DNA of 64,000 nt from Viridibacterium sediminicola (GTDB lineage Bacteria > Pseudomonadota > Gammaproteobacteria > Burkholderiales > Rhodocyclaceae), in assembly GCF_039631295.1 (NCBI RefSeq), contig NZ_JBDIVE010000001.1:434001-498000 (forward strand), read 5' to 3'. Under the pieces are notes generated by a model that was not told the origin of the DNA, did no database searches, and worked only from the letters and a program-made list of their open reading frames with translations. Both the position numbers and the translations under genes were made by a program. Below, piece by piece: positions 34,577 to 42,978 of the stretch (position 1 is its first letter; each line of letters begins with the position of its first letter).

Positions 34577-36703
34577 ATGCTACGTACAAGTATTCCGGCG
34601 CGCACAGCGCGCCTGCTCCTCTCCCTCAGCTTCCTTGCCGTACTCGCCGCCTGTAGCGGCAATTCTGCCGACACCACAACAGCCAGCGCACCTGCAGCCA
34701 CGACCAGCGGCACGGTTGTCGGCAGCTACTTCCAGAATGCCCGCGTCTGTCTGGACAGCAATAACAACGGCGTCTGTGACAGCGGCGAAGTCAGCACACG
34801 CAGTGACAATGCCGGCAAGTACACGCTCAGCGGCAGTGGCGCGGTGGTTGCCGAGATCGGCACGGATGCACGCGAATACGAGCCCAGCACCGGCATCAGC
34901 ATACCCGTCAGCAGCAAGATCGTGCTGCGTGCGCCCGCCACTGCGCCGCAAATCATCAGCCTGCATTCGACCGCCGTGGTCGCCGAGATGGAGCGCAACA
35001 GCCTGAGCTACAGCGCTGCGCTGCAGAAGGTCGCGCTCGCTGTCGGCGTCCCGGCCAGCAAGCTGCTCAGTGACTTCAATAGCGAGTCCGACAGCAGCAT
35101 CAAAGCCGCACTCAAGGAAGCCTCGGACGACGGCCTCAAGCGCATCGCCGCCAATCTGGCCGCCGGCAGCAGCGTGATCGACGCGACCGATACCGCCGCG
35201 CAGGTCGACCGTTACTACCAGACCAAGGCGCCCTATCGCCCGCAGCAGGACATCAGCAGCTACGAAGCCGCGCCCAGCGGCTACAGCCCGATCTTCACGC
35301 AGATGATCGCGCGCCACGGCTCGCGTGGCTTGTCCAGCCTGAAATATGATCTGGCGGTCTACAACATGTGGAAGCAGGCGCAGACCGACGGCGCACTGAC
35401 CACGCTCGGTGCCAAGCTCGGCCCCGACGTGCTGAGCATCATGAAAGCCAACTTCCTGCTCGGCTATGGCGTCAGCGGCATCAGCACGCCGGGCTATGGC
35501 AATGAAACCCAGGTCGGCATCAAGGAACACACCCAGCTGGCCGTGCGTGCCCTGCAGCGCAATGCAGCGTACTGGTCGGGTGTGGCCAGCTCCGCGTCCA
35601 GCTCGGCACGCCAGATCGTCACCGTGACTTCGGGTGTGGATCGCGCTGTCGATAGCGGCAACTTCTTCATCCAGTCGCTCAAGGCAACACAGCCGGCGCT
35701 CGGCAGCCTCGTCTACTACCCGCCGGCGCCCTCGCCTTACCCGGACACCGGCACGGCAGTCGCCCAGGCGGCCGGCACCAATCGCTTCCTGCTCTACTTC
35801 CACAAGCTGGTCAAAGCCACTGACCGGGTCAGCGTGACGACCGACCCGCTCTACCAGACCTATCAGGACAGCCAGAGCTACCAGAGCTACAAGTCCAGCG
35901 ATGCCGATCTGCTGGCCAAGCAGGCCGCCATCCTGAGCACGGCCAAGGCCAAGGCCGCCGGCCGTGCCGTGTTGGAGCGCCTGTTTACCAGCGCCTTTGT
36001 CGACAAGATCGAGAACGGCACTTACAGCTTCAGCAATACCGGCAGCTTCACCTACAGCAGCAGCGACGGCAAGTTCAGCAGCACGCTCAGCGGTGACGGC
36101 AAGACGGTGATCAACTCGGCCGCCAGCGCCGGCTCCCTGCTCTACGAACTGTATGTCATCGCGCCGGCCATGCGCAGCGAAGCGGGCGTCGACTTCACGC
36201 CCTACATGCCGATCGAGCAAGCCAAGTTCTTCGCCTTCACCAACGATGCCTCCGACTTCTACGACAAGGGTCCGGGCATGACGGAGAAAGGCAGCGTCAC
36301 CTACAAGATGGCGCAGGTGCTGGTCGACGACATGTTCAACGAGGTCGATGCGATCGCCAAGGGCGATCTCTCGCACGCTGCCAAGTTCCGCTTCGCGCAT
36401 GCCGAGATCATGATTCCCTTCGCCTCGATCATGGAACTCAAGGGCGTGCTGCAGCAAGTGCCCAAGGCCTCCGACTACAGCTACGAGACCAATACCTGGC
36501 GCGGCGAATACGTCTCGCGCATGGCCGCCAATATGCAGTGGGATGTCTATCGCAACGCCAGCGGCAAGCTGATCGTCAAGATGCTCTACGACGAGAAGGA
36601 AACCGACTTCAAGGCCGCCTGCGACAGCGCCAAGCTCGCCGGCACCCAGCATTTCTATGAGTACGACAAGCTGATGAGCTGCTACGGCCACGTCGCCAAG
36701 TAA
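34577..36703 (+). CDS. Histidine acid phosphatase of the MINPP (phytase-like) type, lipoprotein
   Basis: 708 residues. Lipoprotein signal LLLSLSFLAVLAACSG. After it lies a short domain with DSNNNGVCDSGE (from Asp60), a calcium-loop-like motif found in SdrD/dockerin-style domains. The catalytic domain has MIARHGSRG (nucleophile His247) and, near the C-terminus, FRFAHAEIMIPF with HAE at 608-610. The HAE rather than HD proton donor is typical of multiple inositol-polyphosphate phosphatases. It likely removes phosphate from inositol phosphates or other phosphate esters at the cell surface. The N-terminal domain fusion is unusual. Preceded by the adenine deaminase gene, 78 bases away. Confidence 0.82.
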   Translation: MLRTSIPARTARLLLSLSFLAVLAACSGNSADTTTASAPAATTSGTVVGSYFQNARVCLDSNNNGVCDSGEVSTRSDNAGKYTLSGSGAVVAEIGTDAREYEPSTGISIPVSSKIVLRAPATAPQIISLHSTAVVAEMERNSLSYSAALQKVALAVGVPASKLLSDFNSESDSSIKAALKEASDDGLKRIAANLAAGSSVIDATDTAAQVDRYYQTKAPYRPQQDISSYEAAPSGYSPIFTQMIARHGSRGLSSLKYDLAVYNMWKQAQTDGALTTLGAKLGPDVLSIMKANFLLGYGVSGISTPGYGNETQVGIKEHTQLAVRALQRNAAYWSGVASSASSSARQIVTVTSGVDRAVDSGNFFIQSLKATQPALGSLVYYPPAPSPYPDTGTAVAQAAGTNRFLLYFHKLVKATDRVSVTTDPLYQTYQDSQSYQSYKSSDADLLAKQAAILSTAKAKAAGRAVLERLFTSAFVDKIENGTYSFSNTGSFTYSSSDGKFSSTLSGDGKTVINSAASAGSLLYELYVIAPAMRSEAGVDFTPYMPIEQAKFFAFTNDASDFYDKGPGMTEKGSVTYKMAQVLVDDMFNEVDAIAKGDLSHAAKFRFAHAEIMIPFASIMELKGVLQQVPKASDYSYETNTWRGEYVSRMAANMQWDVYRNASGKLIVKMLYDEKETDFKAACDSAKLAGTQHFYEYDKLMSCYGHVAK

Positions 36704-36714
36704 GCCCGCCTCCA

Positions 36715-36746
36715 CGCGGCCCGCAGCCTCGGCGCTGCGGGCCGCG
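36715..36746. terminator. Strong hairpin between converging genes
   Basis: Perfect 13-bp stem CGCGGCCCGCAGC/GCTGCGGGCCGCG with a 6-base loop between two facing stop codons. No T-tract on either strand, so termination is plausible but not certain. Confidence 0.5.
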
Positions 36747-36747
36747 C

Positions 36748-37656
36748 TCACTTGGGCGTGCGCCCGCGTCCCTCGGGCGGCGCCGGCAGCAGACGCTGCA
36801 CCAGCGGATGCATCACGTGCTTGTCGGCGCTGATGCCGTAGAAGTACTCCTCCACCCCCGTGCAAGTTCCGACCCAGCGCACGCCGTAGCGGCTGAGCAG
36901 CTCGTCATGCACCATCTCGGCGGCGGGAAACACGCCCATGCCATTGGCGCCGAAGGTTTTCAGCAGCGCGCTGTCTTCAAACTCGCCCACTACATGCGGA
37001 CGAATGCCCTGCCGCTCGAACCACTGATCGAGCCGCAAGCGCAGCGCGGCCTGCGCGCTGGGTAGCAGCACCGCGACCTTGGCCAGCGACTGCGGGAATC
37101 CCTCGCAAGCGGCGGCAAACAGATTGTCCGGCGCATACCAGGCCACCGCGGAATGCCCCAGGGCATGACCGTAGAGTTTGAGATTGCGATTGGGCGGCGC
37201 CGGCCGGTCGGTGATCACCAGATCGAGCCGGTGCAGGGCCAGATCGGCCAGCAATTCGTCGAAGGCATTTTGCTGGCAGCGCAGCTGCAGATTTGGCGTC
37301 TGCAAGACGCTTTGCATCAACCGATGCACGACCAGCTTGGGCAGGCTGTCCGAGATGCCCACCGCCAGCCGCATCGACGGCGCGGTGCCGGCATTGCGCA
37401 CGATGTCCGGCAAGGCCTCACCCAGCTGGAAGATTTGCTCGGCCTGCTGCAACGCAGCCTGCCCGGCCTCGGTCAGCGCCAGCTTGCGGCCGGCCGGCTT
37501 GAACAGCGCAAAACCCAGCTCGCGCTCCAGCTCCTTGACCTGGGTGCTCACCGTCTGCACCGCCATGCCCAGGCGCTCGGCGCCGCGCGCCACGCCACCC
37601 TCCTTGGCAACCACCCAGAAGTAGTACAGATGACGGTAATTGAAGTCGCGGCTCAT
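36748..37656 (-). CDS. LysR-type transcriptional regulator (NhaR-like)
   Basis: 302 residues. N-terminal winged HTH (YYFWVVAKEGGVARGAERLGM, QTVSTQVKELERELG) and a periplasmic-binding-like effector domain. The NYRHLYYFWVVAKEG opening is that of NhaR-type activators, which respond to sodium. It is divergent from an SbtA-type sodium/bicarbonate transporter gene, with 130 bases between, so it probably controls that gene in response to an ion or inorganic carbon signal. Confidence 0.88.
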   Translation of the reverse strand: MSRDFNYRHLYYFWVVAKEGGVARGAERLGMAVQTVSTQVKELERELGFALFKPAGRKLALTEAGQAALQQAEQIFQLGEALPDIVRNAGTAPSMRLAVGISDSLPKLVVHRLMQSVLQTPNLQLRCQQNAFDELLADLALHRLDLVITDRPAPPNRNLKLYGHALGHSAVAWYAPDNLFAAACEGFPQSLAKVAVLLPSAQAALRLRLDQWFERQGIRPHVVGEFEDSALLKTFGANGMGVFPAAEMVHDELLSRYGVRWVGTCTGVEEYFYGISADKHVMHPLVQRLLPAPPEGRGRTPK

Positions 37657-37664
37657 GCTTCGTA

Positions 37665-37706
37665 TTTACAGAAGTAACTGTTCAATATTGTCTGCTTTTA
37701 CAGAAG
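37665..37706. promoter_or_regulatory. Direct repeats in the LysR/SbtA intergenic region
   Basis: TTTACAGAAG occurs at 37665-37674 and again at 37697-37706. The 32-base period equals three helical turns, so two regulator dimers could bind the same face of the DNA. The second copy overlaps the palindrome GAAGCTTC. Confidence 0.5.
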
Positions 37707-37786
37707 CTTCGCAAAGCCTAAATTGCACACCATGAACAGCCGCGCCCGCACCGGGCGGGCATCACAATGAATCGGGGCGCCTCACC

Positions 37787-38755
37787 ATGCAAAGCATTCT
37801 GGATCCATCCATCCTGTTCTTCGTGTTCGGCATCTGTGCCGGCTTCGTCCGCTCCAACCTCGAGATTCCGCCGCAGATCTCGCGCTTCCTGTCGCTCTAC
37901 CTGCTGATGGCGCTGGGCCTCAAGGGCGGCTTTGCGCTGGCCAAGTCCGGGCTCACCGCAGACATCGCACTCACCCTCGGCTTCGCCTTGCTGCTGGCCC
38001 TGCTGGTGCCCGCCCTCGGCTACCTGCTGCTCAAGCGCTTTCTCTCCGGCTACGACGCCGCTGCCATCGCGGCGACCTACGGCTCGGTCAGCGCAGTGAG
38101 CTTCATCACCACGATCCAGTTTCTCGACAATGCCGGCATCGCTTTCGGCGGACACATGGCCGCCGCGATGGCCTTGATGGAATCGCCGGCGATCCTGATG
38201 GCAGTCCTGCTGGCCAACCTGGTGCGGCGCGGCGACGGTACCGCCAATGCCAGCAACACCCACTCGCTGCGCGCCGTGCTGCACGAATCCTTCACCGACG
38301 GTGCGCAACTGCTGCTGCTCGGCTCGATGCTGGTCGGCATCGTCAGCGGCGCGACTGGCGAAGTGGCGATGCACCCCTTCTCGGTCGATCTGTTCAAAGG
38401 CATGCTGGCCTTCTTCCTGCTCGACATGGGCCTGCTGGCCTCGCGCAGCATGGGCCAGCTGCGTGGCAAGTCGCCCTGGCTGCTGGCCTACGCGCTGGGC
38501 GCCCCCCTGGTCCATGCCAGCCTGGCGCTGGGCCTGGCAGTGCTCGGCGGGCTGTCGGTGGGCAATACCACCCTGCTGATGGTGCTGGCCGCCAGCGCGT
38601 CCTACATCGCGGTGCCGGCGGTGGTGCGCGAGGCGATTCCGGAAGCCAATCCCTCGCTGTACTTCAGCATGTCGCTGGGGCTGACCTTCCCGTTCAACAT
38701 CCTGATCGGCATCCCGCTCTACGCCTCGATTGCGCAGAGCGTGCTCGGTCGCTAG
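37787..38755 (+). CDS. SbtA-type sodium-dependent bicarbonate transporter family protein
   Basis: 322 residues, about ten membrane helices. LFFVFGICAGFVRSNLEIP, YLLMALGLKGGFALAKSG and the ATYGSVSAVSFITTIQFLDN repeat motif are hallmarks of the SbtA family (DUF897). Cyanobacterial members import bicarbonate with sodium; the role in heterotrophic betaproteobacteria is less clear. No SbtB-like PII gene is adjacent. The stop overlaps the stop of the converging reductase gene by four bases. Confidence 0.88.
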   Translation: MQSILDPSILFFVFGICAGFVRSNLEIPPQISRFLSLYLLMALGLKGGFALAKSGLTADIALTLGFALLLALLVPALGYLLLKRFLSGYDAAAIAATYGSVSAVSFITTIQFLDNAGIAFGGHMAAAMALMESPAILMAVLLANLVRRGDGTANASNTHSLRAVLHESFTDGAQLLLLGSMLVGIVSGATGEVAMHPFSVDLFKGMLAFFLLDMGLLASRSMGQLRGKSPWLLAYALGAPLVHASLALGLAVLGGLSVGNTTLLMVLAASASYIAVPAVVREAIPEANPSLYFSMSLGLTFPFNILIGIPLYASIAQSVLGR

Positions 38756-39702
38756 CGATCAAGCACCAGCCGCGGGCCCTGGCAGCGCGAGACGCAGGGC
38801 AGCATGATCTTGCCGCCGGCCCGCTCCTCATCGCTCAGATAGGCATCGAGATGTTCGGGCTGGCCTTCGATGACATCGCTGAGGCAGGCGCCGCAAACGC
38901 CCTGCTCGCAGCTGGTCGGAATATCGACGCCACACTCACGTGCGACCTGGATGATGGGCACGCCAGAGGGCACATCGGCTTCGACGCCGCTGCGTGCGAA
39001 AACGATGTGAAAGCGGCCATCGCCGCTGCCTGGGGCAGCCGGCGCAGCGGCAAAGCGCTCACTGCGCAGCTGTTCGGCGGGCACGCCGGCTGCGCTCAGC
39101 GCCGCCTCCACCGCGGCCATGAACGGCGCCGGGCCGCAGGTATAAAAAGTCGTCCGCGAGTCATCAGCATGCGGGCGGATGATCTCGGCCAGCGCCTCCG
39201 CCGTCTGCGCCGGCTCGAAGCCGCTGTAGAGCCGCGCTTCGACGCCGAGCTGATCGACAAAGGCCGCCTGCGCCGCGCTGCGCACGAAGTAATGCAGCTC
39301 GCACGCTGCCATGCCGCGCAGTGCATTGAACATCGCGTAGAGCGGTGTGATGCCGATGCCGCCGGCCAGCAGCACATGGCGCTGCGCGCTGGCATCGAGT
39401 TCGAACAGCGTACGCGGCGCGCTGATCTGCAGCGTGTCGCCGACGCGCAAGGCGTGCATGGCGCGGGAGCCGCCGCGTGACTGCGGCTCCAGCTTGACGG
39501 CGATGCGGTAGCCGTTGCGCTCGCGCAGGTGATTGCACAGCGAATAAGCGCGCTGCAGCCCCGCCACGCCGACCATCACATGCGCACCCGGCGACCAGGC
39601 CGGCAAGCTTGAACCATCGGTGCTGACCAGCTCGAAGCTGCGGATGTCCTCGGCCTCGATACGGATGCTGCGGATTTTCACCGTGATCATCTCTGGGCTC
39701 AT
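38752..39702 (-). CDS. Phthalate-dioxygenase-reductase type oxidoreductase (HpxE/VanB-like)
   Basis: 316 residues. Domain order is flavin-binding barrel (GAHVMVGVAGLQRAYSLCNH), NAD-binding domain (HVLLAGGIGITPLYAMF, TFYTCGPAPFM) and C-terminal plant-type 2Fe-2S (CEQGVCGACLSD then LPC). It transfers electrons from NADH to a Rieske oxygenase. Two such oxygenases without a reductase of their own lie upstream in the same cluster, so it probably serves both. Its start overlaps the amidohydrolase stop by ATGA. Confidence 0.92.
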   Translation of the reverse strand: MSPEMITVKIRSIRIEAEDIRSFELVSTDGSSLPAWSPGAHVMVGVAGLQRAYSLCNHLRERNGYRIAVKLEPQSRGGSRAMHALRVGDTLQISAPRTLFELDASAQRHVLLAGGIGITPLYAMFNALRGMAACELHYFVRSAAQAAFVDQLGVEARLYSGFEPAQTAEALAEIIRPHADDSRTTFYTCGPAPFMAAVEAALSAAGVPAEQLRSERFAAAPAAPGSGDGRFHIVFARSGVEADVPSGVPIIQVARECGVDIPTSCEQGVCGACLSDVIEGQPEHLDAYLSDEERAGGKIMLPCVSRCQGPRLVLDR

Positions 39703-41126
39703 GCCGCCTCCGCGCGGGCAATCAGCGCACGCGTCGCCACGCGCGCCTGCGCGGCGAGCTCGACCATATCCAGATCGGGTATCGCGCCCTCGCGCACGAT
39801 CTCGCGTCCGCCCACCAGCAGGCTGCGCAGATGCGCGCTGCCGCCGCAGGCCACCGGCGCAATGGCGACATCGTGCAGACCGAAGTAGCGCGGATTGCGA
39901 CTCAGGTCGTAGATCGCAATATCCGCCGCCTGGCCCAGCTGCAGGCTGCCGATGTCGGGCAGGCCGAGCACCGCCGCGCCACCCGCCGTGCCCCAGCGCA
40001 CCACATCTTCGACGCTGGCCCAGTCGGCGCCCTGTTCGCCAAGGCCGCCGCGATACTGGGCGAGCGCTGCTTCACCGCCCTTGGCGCGCTGCATCAGCCA
40101 GGCGGCGTGGGTTTCCGAGATCATGTCGGCCGCTTCATTGGAAGCCGCGCCGTCCACGCCAATCGAAATCGGCACGCCGGCCGCCTCCAGCGCGCGCACC
40201 GGCGCAATGCCGCTACCCAGGCGACCATTGCTTTGCGGACAGTGGGCGATGCCGGTACGCGTCTGGCCGAGCAAGGCGATTTCATCGGCATCGAGTTTGA
40301 CCAGATGCGCAAACCAGACGTCATCACCGAGCCAGCCGATGCTCTCGCAGAAACGCACCGGGCTGAGGCCGTGCATGGCTTGCGTGCTGTCCTGATAGCC
40401 CACCGTTTCGGAGAGATGCGAATGCAGGCGCAGACCCAGCCGGCGCGCCAGTGCGGCGGCTTCGCGCAATTCCTCTGGACGCATCGAATACGGCGGCGTG
40501 GTCGGCGCCATCACCACACGGCGCATGGCGTCCGGCGCCGGATCGTGGAACTGCCTGGCCAGGCGCTCCATGTCCGTCATGTAGGCGTGCATCGATTCCG
40601 GGCGCAGCGCTTGCGGCAACTCGGCTTCGAGCTGCCGCGTCAGCGTCGCGCCGCCACGACACAGCACGAAGCGCAGGCCAAGCTTTTCCGCCTCTTCAAA
40701 CAGGATCGCCGAGCTGTCGTAGTCCTGACCGGGGTAATACAGATAGTTGTGATCGGCCACCGTGGCGCAACCGGAGAGCGCCAGTTCGATCAAGCCGATG
40801 CGCGCCGCGAGGCGGAAGCTGCCGGCATCGAAGCCAGCGCGGAAGCGATACGGTGTGGCCGCCAGCCAGGGCGTCAGCGTCGCGTTGATGCCTTGCGGCT
40901 CTCCCTTGAGCAGCGCCTGGAACAGGTGGTGATGGGTATTGACCCAGGCCGGGTAGATCACGCAGTCGGTGGCGTCGAGCACGCGTTCGCCCGCTTGCGC
41001 GGTGAGGCGGCCGATGGCGGCGATGCGCCCCTCGACAATGCGGATATCGGGGCCAGGGTGACGCGCCGCCTCGCCGGCAAGGCCGGTGAGGATGGCAGCG
41101 GCGTTCTGGATAAGTAGAGTGGTCAT
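39699..41126 (-). CDS. Amidohydrolase of the 8-oxoguanine/isoxanthopterin/hydroxyatrazine deaminase group
   Basis: 475 residues, COG0402 family. WVNTHHHLFQALLKG, LRLHSHLSETVGY, FAHLVKLDADE and SIGVDGAASNE give the metal and catalytic residues. It resembles the 8-oxoguanine deaminase-like gene at 21462-22823 but is clearly divergent, with MAPTTPPYSM in place of VAPCSPFSVS in the substrate-facing loop, which suggests a different amino-heterocycle. Candidates are oxidised or methylated purines and pterins. It is the seventh gene of the second catabolic cluster; a palindromic repeat separates it from the permease gene. Confidence 0.82.
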   Translation of the reverse strand: MTTLLIQNAAAILTGLAGEAARHPGPDIRIVEGRIAAIGRLTAQAGERVLDATDCVIYPAWVNTHHHLFQALLKGEPQGINATLTPWLAATPYRFRAGFDAGSFRLAARIGLIELALSGCATVADHNYLYYPGQDYDSSAILFEEAEKLGLRFVLCRGGATLTRQLEAELPQALRPESMHAYMTDMERLARQFHDPAPDAMRRVVMAPTTPPYSMRPEELREAAALARRLGLRLHSHLSETVGYQDSTQAMHGLSPVRFCESIGWLGDDVWFAHLVKLDADEIALLGQTRTGIAHCPQSNGRLGSGIAPVRALEAAGVPISIGVDGAASNEAADMISETHAAWLMQRAKGGEAALAQYRGGLGEQGADWASVEDVVRWGTAGGAAVLGLPDIGSLQLGQAADIAIYDLSRNPRYFGLHDVAIAPVACGGSAHLRSLLVGGREIVREGAIPDLDMVELAAQARVATRALIARAEAA

Positions 41127-41189
41127 GTGGTCTTCAATTTTTTGTTGCGAACGAAGCGCTTGGCAAGCGCGGTGCTGCACTCAGCATCG

Positions 41190-41303
41190 CCCCTCTCCCG
41201 CCCTCCGGGCACCCTCCCCCGAGGGGGAGGGAACAGCTAAGCCTGAGTGCGGAGCTTGCCGTCCCTCTCCGTGAGGAGAGGGTGGCCGTAAGGCCGGGTG
41301 AGG
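41190..41303. repeat. Palindromic repeat element, copy B
   Basis: Arms CCCCTCTCCCGCC...ACCCTCCCCCGAGGGGGAGG (from 41190) and CCTCTCCGTGAGGAGAGG...GGCCGGGTGAGG (to 41303) surround a 30-base core. Same family as the copies at 27060-27219 and 44096-44142. It fills most of the gap between the permease stop and the amidohydrolase start. Confidence 0.75.
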
Positions 41304-41333
41304 CGGAATCGCTCAACGTGGACTGGCGCGTGA

Positions 41334-42128
41334 TCAAGCCAATTCGCTTTCGTGCCAATGCCGCAAACTCAGGCGCGTCAGCCAGGCCATGCAGCTGAAC
41401 AGGCCGACACCGGTGGCGGCAATCAACAGCAGTGCGGCGAACATCAGCGGGATGTTGAGCTGGAAGCCCGCTTGCAGGATCTGGTAGGCCAGGCCCGCGC
41501 CGGTGCCGCCCGTGCCAGCCACGAACTCGGCCACCACTGCACCGATCAGCGCCAGCCCGCAGGAGATGCGCAGCCCGCCGAAGAAGTACGGCAATGCACT
41601 TGGAATGCGCAGGCGCACCAGGGTTTGCCAGCGCGTGGCGCGGTTGAGCTTGAACAGATTGAGCAGGCCCGGATTGACGCTGCGCAGGCCCAGCACCGTG
41701 TTGGAGATGATCGGGAACAAGGCCACCAGGGTCGCGCAGACGACCAGGGCGGGCGTCGGTGATTTGACCCAGATGATGATCAGCGGCGCGATGGCCACCA
41801 CCGGCGTCACCTGCAGCAAGATGGCATACGGGAACAGGCTGGCCTCGATGATGCGACTTTGCACCAGCAGAAAAGCAATCATCACCCCTAGCAGCACCGC
41901 ACACAGAAATGCCAGCAGGGTGATCTTCAGCGTCACCAGCAAGGCGCCAAACAGCGAACCGAAATTGGCGACCAGGGTCTGCACGATGTTGAGCGGCGTC
42001 GGCACCAGGTAAGCCGGCACCTTGAAGGCCACGCAGATCAGCTGCCAGCTGCCCAGCAAGACGATGCCTACCAAGAGCGGCGCGACGATGCGCACCACGC
42101 GCGGGTCCTTGAGCAGTTCTTTTCTCAT
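41334..42128 (-). CDS. ABC transporter permease (NMT1-type importer of the second cluster)
   Basis: 264 residues, six helices, with the EAA-type loop NLFKLNRATRWQTLVRLRIP. It begins KELLKDPRVVRIVAPLLVG, with GAGGAGG upstream of the ATG at 42126-42128. Partner of the ATPase just upstream and of the binding protein at 46284-47270. Confidence 0.92.
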   Translation of the reverse strand: MRKELLKDPRVVRIVAPLLVGIVLLGSWQLICVAFKVPAYLVPTPLNIVQTLVANFGSLFGALLVTLKITLLAFLCAVLLGVMIAFLLVQSRIIEASLFPYAILLQVTPVVAIAPLIIIWVKSPTPALVVCATLVALFPIISNTVLGLRSVNPGLLNLFKLNRATRWQTLVRLRIPSALPYFFGGLRISCGLALIGAVVAEFVAGTGGTGAGLAYQILQAGFQLNIPLMFAALLLIAATGVGLFSCMAWLTRLSLRHWHESELA

Positions 42129-42138
42129 CACAGCCTCC

Positions 42139-42966
42139 TCAATCGTGTTCCACATTGGCGCGTGTCAGCAGATCCGACAGCACCTGGCAGTAGTGCAGGA
42201 ACTCCGGCGAAACGCGGAAGCTCTCATCGCGCACCGCCGGCCCCTGGATATCCACCTCGCCGATCACCCGACCGGGTCGCGCGCCCATCACTACCACCTT
42301 GCTCGACAGGAACACCGCCTCGTAGATGCTGTGGGTGACGAAGACCACGGTCAGGTCGCGACTCGCCCACAGCGCGCGCAAGTCGGCATCAAGCTTGTTG
42401 CGCGTGAATTCGTCGAGGGCGCCGAAGGGCTCGTCCATCAGCAGCAGATTGGGGTCCATCGCCAGCGCACGCGCAATCGACACGCGCATCTGCATGCCGC
42501 CCGAGAGCTCACGCGGGTAGGACTTGTGGAACTTCGACAAGCCCACCAGTTCGAGTGCCTGGGCCACCCGCGCTTCACGCTTCTCCGCGCCGGCTTTGCA
42601 CAGGTCCAGCGGCAGGCGCACATTGCTGGCCACATCCGCCCAGGGCATCAGCGTCGCTTCCTGGAACACCATCGCCATGCTGCGATCCTGCCGGTAGTCG
42701 GGCATGCGCGGCTCGTTCCACCAGCGCAGGTGGCCAGCGCTGGGTGTCTCCAGCCCGGCAAACATGCGCAGCAAGGTGCTCTTGCCGCAGCCCGAGGGAC
42801 CGAGCAGCGACACAAACTCGCCGCGCTGGATGCGCAGGCGCACATCGTCCAGCGCATGCGTGCCATTGGGGTAGGTCTTGTCGACGCGATTGGCAAACAG
42901 CACGGTATCCGCATCGGGACTGATCGTGCTCTCCACAGACTCGATTTCCTGATATTGCATGAGCAT
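42139..42966 (-). CDS. ABC transporter ATP-binding protein (second cluster)
   Basis: 275 residues. Walker A GPSGCGKST, signature LSGGMQMRVSIARAL and Walker B LLLMDEPFGALDE are intact; belongs to the TauB/SsuB family. The ATG at 42964-42966 is preceded by AGAGG at 5 bases and preferred to a GTG two codons upstream. The N-terminus carries a short extra segment (about 25 residues) before the ABC domain. Confidence 0.92.
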   Translation of the reverse strand: MLMQYQEIESVESTISPDADTVLFANRVDKTYPNGTHALDDVRLRIQRGEFVSLLGPSGCGKSTLLRMFAGLETPSAGHLRWWNEPRMPDYRQDRSMAMVFQEATLMPWADVASNVRLPLDLCKAGAEKREARVAQALELVGLSKFHKSYPRELSGGMQMRVSIARALAMDPNLLLMDEPFGALDEFTRNKLDADLRALWASRDLTVVFVTHSIYEAVFLSSKVVVMGARPGRVIGEVDIQGPAVRDESFRVSPEFLHYCQVLSDLLTRANVEHD

Positions 42967-42978
42967 GTTCACCTCTGG

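Noticed and set aside
34580..36865. Very long open frame antisense to the MINPP-type phosphatase gene
   Set aside because: Long antisense frames are expected in GC-rich coding DNA. The translation is low-complexity with no recognisable domain and no ribosome binding site; the same holds for the long frames opposite xdhB, guaD and the PhoX-like gene.
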